The position numbers and the translations under genes were made by a program. Below the pieces are notes generated by a model. It worked only from the letters and a program-made list of their open reading frames with translations. It had not been told where the DNA came from and made no database searches. Source: Verrucomicrobiota bacterium (GTDB lineage: Bacteria > Verrucomicrobiota > Verrucomicrobiia > Chthoniobacterales > Chthoniobacteraceae). Taken from it: DNA of 64,000 nt. Shown piece by piece: positions 8,468 to 17,123 of the stretch (position 1 is its first letter; each line of letters begins with the position of its first letter). The DNA lies in assembly GCA_009885995.1 (NCBI GenBank), contig VFJQ01000092.1, forward strand, positions 1 to 64,000, given 5' to 3'.

Positions 8468-11400
8468 CCCACCCGACCGTCGAAATCCTCGAAGCGCGCA
8501 TCGCCCCGGCGAACCTGTTCGATGGGCACACGCTGCTTTTCACTGACGCCGACGGCGACGAGGTGAAAGTCGTGTTCAGCAAGGATGTCTTCACCGGCAC
8601 TGATGAAGCGCAGCTCGCGAAGGCGAACGCGGTGTTCACTTTCGATGCGGGCGACGTGGCGCACGACGTGACGACGGCGCAGCAGCTCCAGCTCATCGAT
8701 TTGACGGAGCTCGGCGCCATCGCGAAGGGCGTGGGGATCACCATCACGGCGACGATGAAGCCCGGCGGCGACGGCTTCGTCGATGTGGGCGCGATCGATG
8801 CGACGGACGTGTCCGCGGGGAAGATCGTGATCGACGGCGACCTTGGCCAGATCGACGCGGGCGGCTCCGGGCTGAAGATCGGGCTCGCCGGGCTGACGGT
8901 GAAATCGCTCGGCCAGCGCGGCACAGCCACGCAGGCGGTGGGCGGCAACCTCGTCAGCGGGATCGTTGGCGAACTGACTTCGCTCGTCGTGCTCGACGAT
9001 GTGAAGGAGGCGCGCCTGACCGTGGCGGATGGACGCAGCATCTTTGGCGAGGTCACCACGTTCGCGAAGATCGGCAGCGTGAAGATCGGCGGCTCGCTCA
9101 TCGGTCGCGCCGCAGTCGAGACGGCGAGCAACAGCACGGGCTTCATCGAGTGCCAGCGCGACATCGGAGCCGTCGTGATCGGCACGGACGCGGCGGACGG
9201 GGTCGTCGGCGGAGGCGGCACGAATTCCGGGCGGATCAGCGCGGGCGGGAAGATCGCGAGCGTGAAGATCTCCGGCGACATCACGGGCAGCGCGGGCTTG
9301 AGCAGCGGCACGGTTTTCAGCATCGGCGGCACCGGCCCCGTGACGATCGGCGGCAGTCTGGCCGGTGGATTGGGCGACAGCAGCGGCGTGGTGCAGAGCA
9401 ACAAGACCATCGGCGCGGTGAAGATCGGGACCGCGGCCGTGGACGGCATCTTCGGCGGTGGCGGGAGCTTCTCCGGGCGCATCAGCGCAAATGGAAAACT
9501 CGCGAGCGTCGTCGTGTCCGGCAACATCACGGGCGGCGTGGGCGCGACGAGCGGCTCGATCCTCGGCAAGGGCGGCATCGGTTCCGTGAGCATCGGCGGG
9601 AGTCTCATCGGCGCGGCGGCGGCGGACACGGGCCGCATCGACTCCGATGGCGACATAGGCTCAGTCGCCATCGGCACGGATCTCGAGGCCGGAGCGGTGG
9701 GCAGTATCGTCGGCGGAGGCGGCGCGAATTCCGGTCGCATCAGCGCGGGCGGCAAGCTGGCGAGCGTCGTCGTTCTCGTCGATCTCGCGGGCAGCGGCGG
9801 GACGAAGAGCGGCTCGATCTTCGGCAAGAACGGGATCGGCGCCGCGACCGTGGGCGGCAGCGTCCTCGGCGGCGCGGGCGAGAACAGCGGCCTCATCGAA
9901 TCCGATCGGGACATCGGTGCCGTGCGCGTGGGGTCCGACGCGGCGGACGGGATCACCGGCGCGGCTGGGCGCAATTCCGGGCGGATCAGCGCGGGTGGGA
10001 AGCTCGCGAGTGTGAACATTTCCGGCGACGTGAAGGGCGCGCTCGGCGTGAACAGCGGTTCCATCTTCAGCAGCGGCAGTGTGGGCACGCTGAGCATCGG
10101 CGGCGACCTCGTCGGCGGGGCGGGCGAGTTCTCGGCGCGCGTGCTCACGTTTTCCAACGTCGCGAACATAACGATCGGCGACGACATCATCGCCGGCACC
10201 GGCGCCGGCAGCGCGACGGTGTATTCGCTCGGCACGATCAAGAAGACGCTCGTGAAGGGCGACATCGACGGCACCACCGCGACCTCCGGTGCAAACTCCG
10301 CGGGCATCTTCGCGACGAACCTCACGCTGGTGACGGTGAATGGCAGCGTGCTCGGCGGCGCGGGCGTGGGCTCCGGTTTCATCCAGGCCGGCCGCACGCT
10401 CGGCGCTGCACCGGTCCTCACCACCCCGGCCACCGGCGTGACCGTCGGCATGAACGTGGCCGGCGGTGCGGGCGATGGTTCGGGCGCGATCGTCGCGGGC
10501 GGCATGGCGCATCTCGTCGTGGTGAAGGGCAACCTCACCGGTGGCGCGGGGCGGCAGAGCGGCGTGGTCTTCACCGGAGCCGATGTGCTGCTCACGGGCG
10601 ATCTGCGCAGCGCGATTGTCGGCGGCAAGATCGAGGGCGGCACGGGCGACAATTCCGGCGCGATCATCGCTGGCGGTGCGCTCGGCAGCGTGACGATCGG
10701 TGGCACGGCGACGGCGGCGATGGATGTGCTCAAGGGCGGCGACGGCGATTTCAGCGGCGCGGTGACTTCGCGCGGGAAGATCGGCGTCGTGAAGATCACC
10801 GGCAACGTGCTCGGTGGGGCGGGGGACCGGAGCGGCGCGGTGCTCGCGTCCGAGCGGACGACGGCGAGCGGCGAGTTTGCGGGCGACATTGGGCGGCTCA
10901 CGATCACCGGCCACCTCACGGGCGGCGCGGGTGCGAAGTCCGGCTTCATCCACGCGGACGGCGCGATCGGGAAACTGACGACCGGCGCGTGGGAAGGCGG
11001 CACCGGCGCCGATAGCGGCGGACTGCGCAGCGGCGATGGTTTCATCGGCACGGGCAATGTCGCATCGATCAAGATCCTCGGCACGCTCGCGCAGGCCGCG
11101 ACGACACCGGGCGCAGGCTCGGCGAGTTTCGTGATCGGCGGAAGGCTGGCCGCGTTCACGGTCAGCGGCGCGACGAGCGACGCGGCGATCCGCGTGGGCG
11201 AAGACGCGGGGAGCCTGAGCTTCGGCGGCAACGTGACGGACACGACGGTGACGGCGCGCGGCATGGCGGTTCCGCTCGCGAAGTCGGACGTGGCGATCGG
11301 CAAGCTCAGCGTGACGGGCAACGTGAGCGGCTCGTCTTTCCTCGCGGGCTACAGCACAGCCGGTGCAGCGGTGAATCCGAACGCGCAGATCGGCGCCGTG

Positions 11401-11703
11401 AACGTGACGGGGAACTGGACTGCGTCCGATCTCCTCGCCGGTGTGGCCGAGGGCACGGACGCGGGCTTCGGCAACGAATTCGACGTGAAGGCGCCGGGCG
11501 TGGATTTCCCGATGATCGTCTCGAAGATCGCGAGCGTGGTGATCGGCGGCAGCGTCGCGGGTGCGGCTGGCGAGCACTTCGGCTTCGTCGCGCAGGTCGT
11601 GGGCAAGATGAAAGTCGGCGCGACGACGTTTGCGCTCAGCGCGACTGCCGGCCAGGTGTTCGACGTGGTGCCCGGCGTCTCGATCCGCGAAGTGGCGCTG
11701 TAA
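8464..11703 (+). CDS. Large repeat-containing surface protein with N-terminal LEARIAPA motif
   Basis: MTHPTVEILEARIAPANL N-terminus; tandem GGGGxxSGRISAGGKxASVxxSGxI units. ATG overlaps the preceding stop (ATGA). Confidence 0.85.
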   Translation: MTHPTVEILEARIAPANLFDGHTLLFTDADGDEVKVVFSKDVFTGTDEAQLAKANAVFTFDAGDVAHDVTTAQQLQLIDLTELGAIAKGVGITITATMKPGGDGFVDVGAIDATDVSAGKIVIDGDLGQIDAGGSGLKIGLAGLTVKSLGQRGTATQAVGGNLVSGIVGELTSLVVLDDVKEARLTVADGRSIFGEVTTFAKIGSVKIGGSLIGRAAVETASNSTGFIECQRDIGAVVIGTDAADGVVGGGGTNSGRISAGGKIASVKISGDITGSAGLSSGTVFSIGGTGPVTIGGSLAGGLGDSSGVVQSNKTIGAVKIGTAAVDGIFGGGGSFSGRISANGKLASVVVSGNITGGVGATSGSILGKGGIGSVSIGGSLIGAAAADTGRIDSDGDIGSVAIGTDLEAGAVGSIVGGGGANSGRISAGGKLASVVVLVDLAGSGGTKSGSIFGKNGIGAATVGGSVLGGAGENSGLIESDRDIGAVRVGSDAADGITGAAGRNSGRISAGGKLASVNISGDVKGALGVNSGSIFSSGSVGTLSIGGDLVGGAGEFSARVLTFSNVANITIGDDIIAGTGAGSATVYSLGTIKKTLVKGDIDGTTATSGANSAGIFATNLTLVTVNGSVLGGAGVGSGFIQAGRTLGAAPVLTTPATGVTVGMNVAGGAGDGSGAIVAGGMAHLVVVKGNLTGGAGRQSGVVFTGADVLLTGDLRSAIVGGKIEGGTGDNSGAIIAGGALGSVTIGGTATAAMDVLKGGDGDFSGAVTSRGKIGVVKITGNVLGGAGDRSGAVLASERTTASGEFAGDIGRLTITGHLTGGAGAKSGFIHADGAIGKLTTGAWEGGTGADSGGLRSGDGFIGTGNVASIKILGTLAQAATTPGAGSASFVIGGRLAAFTVSGATSDAAIRVGEDAGSLSFGGNVTDTTVTARGMAVPLAKSDVAIGKLSVTGNVSGSSFLAGYSTAGAAVNPNAQIGAVNVTGNWTASDLLAGVAEGTDAGFGNEFDVKAPGVDFPMIVSKIASVVIGGSVAGAAGEHFGFVAQVVGKMKVGATTFALSATAGQVFDVVPGVSIREVAL
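9232..9990 (+). repeat. Tandem coding repeat, ~246-258 bp period (SGRISAGGK motif)
   Basis: Codon CGN of GRISAGGK/GRISANGK at 9232, 9478, 9736, 9982 (spacings 246, 258, 246). Confidence 0.9.
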
Positions 11704-11713
11704 GCTGCGCCTG

Positions 11714-14005
11714 CTACGGCGCGACCTTCGACGCAGTAAAATCGACGTTGATCCCGCTGGGCCAGCCGTTGGGATAATCCGTCGTCCTCGCATTTGCGGG
11801 ACGGAACCACAGCATCCCCGCGCAGTCCGCGTCGCTCTGCCCCGCGAGATTGCGGAAAGCGATTGGCCCGCAGATCGCCCCGGCGCCGCGATAGAGCTTC
11901 GCGAAAAACGGCAGCGTGTTGTCCGCCGTGAGCGAGCCGCTCGCGAGAAAGGGTGCGCCGTCGGCGAGTCTGCCCGCGAGTTTCACCTTGCCGCTCGGCG
12001 TGACCTTCATCTGAACAGTGCCGTCGGTTTGCGGAAAATCGCTCGCGGGCAGGCCCTGCGCGGCGGGCGTGAGCGCGTGGAAGACGCTCGTGTAGGAGCC
12101 GAGCAGCGACGGCGGCACGTTTTGCAGCGGAGCGATGGGATTGAGCTTCGCTGTGTAGAGCATCTGGCCGCCGCTCGCCGCGGCCACGTCGGCGCCGCTC
12201 TCGCGGAGCGTGCCGGTGACTTGCCGTGAAAATGGCGCGTCCACGTCGAGGTTCAGCGCGAGCAGGAGCGGCGGCAGATTCTTGCGCGTGATGCTGAGTT
12301 GCGTCGCGCCGGTCTTGCCGAAACGCGCGTCGCCGGAATTGCCGATCGAGCCCGTGAGCACGACGGGCTGCGCGCGGCCGCCGAGCGTGAGCTTGCCGGT
12401 GAAGCGGCCCTTCGTAGTGACCTTCAGCCCGAAGACGCCGGTGTGCTGGAGCGGCGTCGCGGATATCGCGTCCGGCGTGAGCAGGCCGGTGTAGCTGCCG
12501 GCGACATCGGGGCGCACGACGGTGTAGTTGAAGACGAGCGTGCGCGGCTTCGATGGGTTGCCGCCGTTGTCCACGGACTTGATGACGACGACGTTCACGC
12601 CGTTCTCGGGGAGCACGTCGAGCTGCCACGTGAACGGTTTTCCCGGCAGCAGCGGGGCCGTGAGTGCGGCGGGGAGGAAGGGGCCGCCGTTGATCGAGAC
12701 GATGACGGAGAGCAACTCGACGTCGTCCTTCGCCGTGCCGCGCAACGTGATGGGCGCGCCGATCGGGCCGGTCGTCATGCTGCCGGGCGCGAGCTGTGCG
12801 GTGGCGGCGGGAAGGACCGGAGCGATCTCCGGCTCGGCGACGAGTTGCACCGTGTGGGTTGCAGTGTGCACCTTGAAGATCGTGCCGCGATCGTCGCGCC
12901 CGCCTTGCGCAGCCACGCCCCACAGCTCGCCCGCCGCACCGTGGACGAGCGCGGCGAGTGGATACGCGCCTCGCACGGAGCCGCCCGTGCCGGTGAAGCT
13001 CGCGACGACGTCGTGTGCGTCGCTGGCTGTGGCGATCGTGAAAATCGTGCCGAGCCCGGAGAGTCCGCCGTCGTAGGTCGTGCCCCACAGCAGCGCGCCA
13101 TCGGCGAGCAGTGCGGCTTTCGGGTGCGCGCCGTTTGCGCCGGCGAAATTGACGACGGTTGTGAGCGCATCGGTCGCGGGAGCGAAGCGGAAGACGGTGC
13201 CGCTGCCGCTCGTGCCGCCGCTGCTGGTCGTGCCCCAGAGCTTGCCGTTGGCATCGACGATCATCGCGGCCTCGGGTGCGCTGCCGAGCGCGGCGCCGTT
13301 CGTGCCGGTGAAGACGACCTCCGTCGTGAACGCGTTTCCGTTCGCCGGATCGATCGAGAAGATCGTGCCGAGCCCGCCACTGCCGCCGGCGCTCGTCGTG
13401 CCCCACCACAGCCCGGCGCCGTCGCGGACGAGCGCGGCCTTCGGCTGGCTGCCGATCACCGCGCCGCTCGTGCCGGTGAATTCGACAACGGTCGTGAGCG
13501 CGCCGGTTGCGGCATTGATCGTGAAGACCGTGCCGAAGTCGCCCGCGCCGCCGGCGCGCGTGGTGCCCCACAAAATGCCCGCTCCGTCACTCACGAGCGC
13601 CGCGTCGGGAAAGCTGCCGTTCGCGCCGGTGAACGCAGCGACGGTGGCGAACGTCCCGGTCGCGGACACGAACTTGAAAACCGTCCCGAGCGCGGACGCG
13701 CCGCCTTGCGTCGTCGTGCCCCAGAGCGTGCCGGTGCCGTCATCGATCAAGCCGCCGCGCGGATACGCGCCGGGCTTGCTGCCGATGTCGCCGGTGAGAT
13801 TTGCGAGGACGCTGACTTCGCTCTCGGGCGTGACGCGGAAGAGCGCGCCGTAGCCTGCCGTGCCACCGTTCGCGTTCGTGCCGAGGAAGCTGCCGTCGGC
13901 GACGCGTAGCAGGTTACCTTGTGGAGATTCCACACCCGCGGTTTGGGCGAAGGCCGCGCCCGCGAGCGCGAGTGCGCAGAGAATGGTGGGACGGATGATC
14001 TTCAT
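11714..14005 (-). CDS. Secreted GloVer-type choice-of-anchor tandem repeat protein
   Basis: Signal peptide MKIIRPTILCALALAGAAFA; repeated GxLWGTTxxGGxxGxGTVFxI units. Start moved to the ATG at 14005. Confidence 0.85.
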   Translation of the reverse strand: MKIIRPTILCALALAGAAFAQTAGVESPQGNLLRVADGSFLGTNANGGTAGYGALFRVTPESEVSVLANLTGDIGSKPGAYPRGGLIDDGTGTLWGTTTQGGASALGTVFKFVSATGTFATVAAFTGANGSFPDAALVSDGAGILWGTTRAGGAGDFGTVFTINAATGALTTVVEFTGTSGAVIGSQPKAALVRDGAGLWWGTTSAGGSGGLGTIFSIDPANGNAFTTEVVFTGTNGAALGSAPEAAMIVDANGKLWGTTSSGGTSGSGTVFRFAPATDALTTVVNFAGANGAHPKAALLADGALLWGTTYDGGLSGLGTIFTIATASDAHDVVASFTGTGGSVRGAYPLAALVHGAAGELWGVAAQGGRDDRGTIFKVHTATHTVQLVAEPEIAPVLPAATAQLAPGSMTTGPIGAPITLRGTAKDDVELLSVIVSINGGPFLPAALTAPLLPGKPFTWQLDVLPENGVNVVVIKSVDNGGNPSKPRTLVFNYTVVRPDVAGSYTGLLTPDAISATPLQHTGVFGLKVTTKGRFTGKLTLGGRAQPVVLTGSIGNSGDARFGKTGATQLSITRKNLPPLLLALNLDVDAPFSRQVTGTLRESGADVAAASGGQMLYTAKLNPIAPLQNVPPSLLGSYTSVFHALTPAAQGLPASDFPQTDGTVQMKVTPSGKVKLAGRLADGAPFLASGSLTADNTLPFFAKLYRGAGAICGPIAFRNLAGQSDADCAGMLWFRPANARTTDYPNGWPSGINVDFTASKVAP

Positions 14006-14098
14006 GGCGCATGGCGCTTTCCAAAAGCGTGCGGGCACTAAGCTGCCACGCGTCCGCAGCCGCAAGCCCCCGTTTCGTCCGGCGGTATCTTGATTTGA

Positions 14099-14156
14099 AC
14101 CACCAAGACACCAAGGCCAGCATCAGCATCTCTTCGTGCCTTGGTGTCTTGGTGGT
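14099..14156. repeat. Perfect 19-bp inverted repeat (ACCACCAAGACACCAAGGC) with 20-nt spacer, intergenic
   Basis: Left arm 14099-14117, right arm 14138-14156, exact reverse complements. Confidence 0.92.
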
Positions 14157-14179
14157 GAAATTCCGAAGCGATGCATCGC

Positions 14180-15127
14180 TCAGCCGCCCATCCACCACAG
14201 CCCCACGCGCAACCACAGCGGGATGGTGAAGAGGCTCAGCGCGGTGGTGACGGTGACGATCCATGCGGCGAGATCGGTGTCGCCATCGTAGTATTTCACG
14301 AGCACGACAGGCACCATCGCGCTCGGCATCGCAGCCTGCACGACCATGACGTGGCGCAGCTCCGGCGTGGCCGGAAGGAGCGAGGCGACGAGGATGATCA
14401 GCGCGGGGATGAGGCCCATGCGCAGCAGATTGGCGACGATGATCGGGCGAAGATGGCGGCCCGGCTCGACCCGGCGCATCACGTCGGCGAGCGTGGCGCC
14501 AGTGAGGATGATCTGGCTCGGGATCGAGCAGGCGCCGAGCGCGTTCATCGCGGTGCGTCCGAACTTCGGCAGCCACGCGTCGCCGATGAAATAGTTGATC
14601 GCCGTCGCGACGATGATCGCGATGACGGGAGCGGTGAACATCTCGCGCCAATTCGTGCCCGTGCGATGACCGGAGAGCAGCCAGATGCCCGCGCTCCACA
14701 GCGCCAGTTCCACGCCGAGCGCGAAGGTGAACTGCACGCCGAGCGTGCCGCGGCCGAAGAGCACGCCGATGAGCGGGATGGCGATGAAGCCGTAGTTTTG
14801 CAGCCCGGTGGCGAAGGCGAAGGTGCCCGCCGGATGCGGCTTCGGGAGCCGCAGCGCGCGCGCTCCGAGCAGCGCGACGCCAAAGCCGAGCAGCGTGGTG
14901 CCCGCGCCCGCCGCAGCGGGGAGCAGCACATTCCGAAACTGCTGAAGCGCGGGATTGCCGAGGATCGTGTCGGCGATGAGCGCGGGGTAAAAGACGTTCA
15001 CGCCGAGGCGCAGGATGCTCGCGTCCGCTTCCGGGGTGAGCCCGCCGGTGCGGCGCATCGTCCAGCCGATGACGAGCATGATGAAGACCGGCGCGACGGC
15101 GCCGAGGAGTTCGGTGTAGGCGGACAC
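14180..15127 (-). CDS. AEC-family (auxin efflux carrier-like) transporter
   Basis: Multi-TM protein, VAPVFIMLVIGWTMRRTGGLTPEAD...NVFYPALIADTIL. GTG start at 15127 chosen because upstream extension is low quality. Confidence 0.85.
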   Translation of the reverse strand: MSAYTELLGAVAPVFIMLVIGWTMRRTGGLTPEADASILRLGVNVFYPALIADTILGNPALQQFRNVLLPAAAGAGTTLLGFGVALLGARALRLPKPHPAGTFAFATGLQNYGFIAIPLIGVLFGRGTLGVQFTFALGVELALWSAGIWLLSGHRTGTNWREMFTAPVIAIIVATAINYFIGDAWLPKFGRTAMNALGACSIPSQIILTGATLADVMRRVEPGRHLRPIIVANLLRMGLIPALIILVASLLPATPELRHVMVVQAAMPSAMVPVVLVKYYDGDTDLAAWIVTVTTALSLFTIPLWLRVGLWWMGG

Positions 15128-15131
15128 CGCG

Positions 15132-15647
15132 CTAGTCCGCTTTCCTTTGCGGCGAGCTTTGCGGCGCGCTCTGCGGCGAGGGCTGCATGGTCGGATACAG
15201 CTTGCGCAGCATTTCCACCTCACCGTTCGAGAGGCCGCGCGGGATGTAGATGAGCCCATCGAGGATCGGTTTGTCGACCGGCAGGTCGAGCAGTTGGTGC
15301 GTGCCGCCCTTGGTGGAAATGAAGCCGACGACCGACGCGCCGCGCCGCTCCGTGCTGACCGTGCGGAGCGCGAGCGCGCCGCTTTGATCCAGCTTGAAGA
15401 CGCACCCGAGCGAGCTGTCGGCATTCACGACCGGCTGGATCGCGACGAGATTCCGCTCCGATGCGAATGGGACGCTCTCGATGTGGCCCTCACGCGGAGG
15501 GTTCACGAACTTGGCGGGGAGCGTGAACGACCCGCCGGCGGGGCCCGTGGCTTCCACGTGGAAGCGGACGCCGAGCTTTGGTTTTTGTGCGAAGCCGCAG
15601 AGCGCCACGACACAGCAGGCGAGGAGAAGAGTGCGAGGAAGAGACAT
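15132..15647 (-). CDS. Hypothetical secreted protein
   Basis: MSLPRTLLLACCVVALCGFA signal peptide; coherent codon usage; abuts the AEC transporter. Confidence 0.65.
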   Translation of the reverse strand: MSLPRTLLLACCVVALCGFAQKPKLGVRFHVEATGPAGGSFTLPAKFVNPPREGHIESVPFASERNLVAIQPVVNADSSLGCVFKLDQSGALALRTVSTERRGASVVGFISTKGGTHQLLDLPVDKPILDGLIYIPRGLSNGEVEMLRKLYPTMQPSPQSAPQSSPQRKAD

Positions 15648-15714
15648 CGGCGCGCAGTGTCGGGAGCGAAATGGGATTTGCAACCCCGCCGCCGCAGCCG
15701 CTAAAGCCACGCGG

Positions 15715-16263
15715 ATGTTCCGCCGCATTCTTCCGCTCTGCTTTGCCTCGCTGCTCGCGTCGTGCTCCTCCGAGCCGAAGCCCGCTTCCAATGAACCGGG
15801 CTTGCTCGGACGGATGTGGGATTCCACGCAGCGGCTCAACCCGCTCCACCGCGAACTCAAGCCGCGCGAGATGAAGCAGGCGCAGCCGCCGAATCTGCGC
15901 GCGATCGCACCGAGTCTCAGCGTCGAGCCACCGGCGCCGAAGCTCGCCGAGGTCCGGTTGGTGCAGGTGCGCTTGCAATTGCTCAACCGCGGCAAGCGCA
16001 TGGTGCGTCTCGACTTCCCGACCAGCCAGCGCATCGACGTGGTGGTGAAGGATGCGACCGGGAAAATCGTGGAGCAGTGGAGCGAGTATCACCGCTTCGA
16101 CAAGGAACCGGGCATGGTGGCGATCAACCCCGGCGAGCGGCTCGAATACCGCGCGAGCGTCGCCACGCGCGAGATGAAGCCGGAGCAGACCTTCACCGTC
16201 GAGGCGTGGCTGCCCGCCTACGATTCGCTGCGCGCGAGTGCGCCGGTGACGCCGGTGAAGTGA
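15715..16263 (+). CDS. Lipoprotein with BsuPI-type proteinase-inhibitor-like domain
   Basis: MFRRILPLCFASLLASCSSEP lipobox; LQLLNRGKRMVRLDFPTSQRIDVVVKDATGKIVEQWS resembles the BsuPI domain. Confidence 0.65.
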   Translation: MFRRILPLCFASLLASCSSEPKPASNEPGLLGRMWDSTQRLNPLHRELKPREMKQAQPPNLRAIAPSLSVEPPAPKLAEVRLVQVRLQLLNRGKRMVRLDFPTSQRIDVVVKDATGKIVEQWSEYHRFDKEPGMVAINPGERLEYRASVATREMKPEQTFTVEAWLPAYDSLRASAPVTPVK

Positions 16264-17123
16264 AGCGCCTGCTTCCACTCGTCCTGCTCGCCGCGCTCGC
16301 GCGAGCGGATGAATTGCCCGACATCCGCTCCGTCGCCGCCGATCTCGTCGTGCCGCCGATGACCACGGATGCGCCCGCTGCGGGCAGTCGGGTGCGGCAG
16401 GTGGCGGCGGGCTGGGAGAAGACCGCGGTGTATCACGCGCTCTACCTGCCGGTGGATTGGCGCGCGGATGGGAAGTGGCCGGTCATCGTCGAATGGCCGG
16501 GCAATGGCGGTTACCGCAACGCCTTCGGCGACGAATGCAGTGGCCGGCCGGAAGGCTGCAATCTCGGCTACGGCGTGACTGCGGGCGCCGGCGCGATCTG
16601 GGTGAGCGCGCCTTTCGTCGATGCGGCGGGGAAGGGGATCGCGGAGAAGTGGTGGGGCGATCCGCCCGGCTACGACCCCGAGCCGACGCTCGCTTACGTC
16701 CGTGCCACGGTGCGTGAAGTGTGCGCGCGATTCGGCGGCGACGCGTCGCGCGTGGTGCTCGCCGGGTTCTCGCGCGGGTCGCTCGCGGTGAACCGGCTCG
16801 GCCTTCACGACGACGATACGGCGAAGCTCTGGCGCGCCTTCCTCTGCTACAGCCACTACGACGGCGTGCGCCCGTGGCCTTATCCCAGCTCCGATCGCGA
16901 CTCCGCTACGGCCCGGCGCGAGCGGCTGGGGGGAAGGCCGCAATTCATCTGCGGCGAAGGCGCGAATGCGGACGAGACGCGCGCCTATCTCGGCGGCGGC
17001 CGCGCGTTCACGTTCGCCGGCACCGGCTTCCGCAATCACAACGACGCATGGATCCTCCGCCCGAACCCCGCGCGTGAGCGACTGCGCGAGTGGTTTCGCA
17101 CCGTCACGGCACCTGGATCGTGA
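16260..17123 (+). CDS. Secreted alpha/beta hydrolase
   Basis: Signal peptide; VIVEWPGNGGYRN, VVLAGFSRGSLAVN nucleophile elbow. GTG start overlaps previous stop. Confidence 0.75.
   Translation: MKRLLPLVLLAALARADELPDIRSVAADLVVPPMTTDAPAAGSRVRQVAAGWEKTAVYHALYLPVDWRADGKWPVIVEWPGNGGYRNAFGDECSGRPEGCNLGYGVTAGAGAIWVSAPFVDAAGKGIAEKWWGDPPGYDPEPTLAYVRATVREVCARFGGDASRVVLAGFSRGSLAVNRLGLHDDDTAKLWRAFLCYSHYDGVRPWPYPSSDRDSATARRERLGGRPQFICGEGANADETRAYLGGGRAFTFAGTGFRNHNDAWILRPNPARERLREWFRTVTAPGS

Noticed and set aside
8412-11321. 969-aa minus-strand ORF
   Set aside because: Proline/serine-rich shadow of the periodic LEARIAPA repeat gene; its periodicity is inherited from the sense strand.
8464-11703. Possible CRISPR or non-coding repeat array
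   Set aside because: Period is a multiple of 3, continuous ORF and protein-level conservation show coding repeats, not CRISPR. No CRISPR-like repeat-spacer array or cas gene seen anywhere in the window.
12299-13909. 536-aa plus-strand ORF
   Set aside because: Antisense shadow of the GloVer repeat gene.
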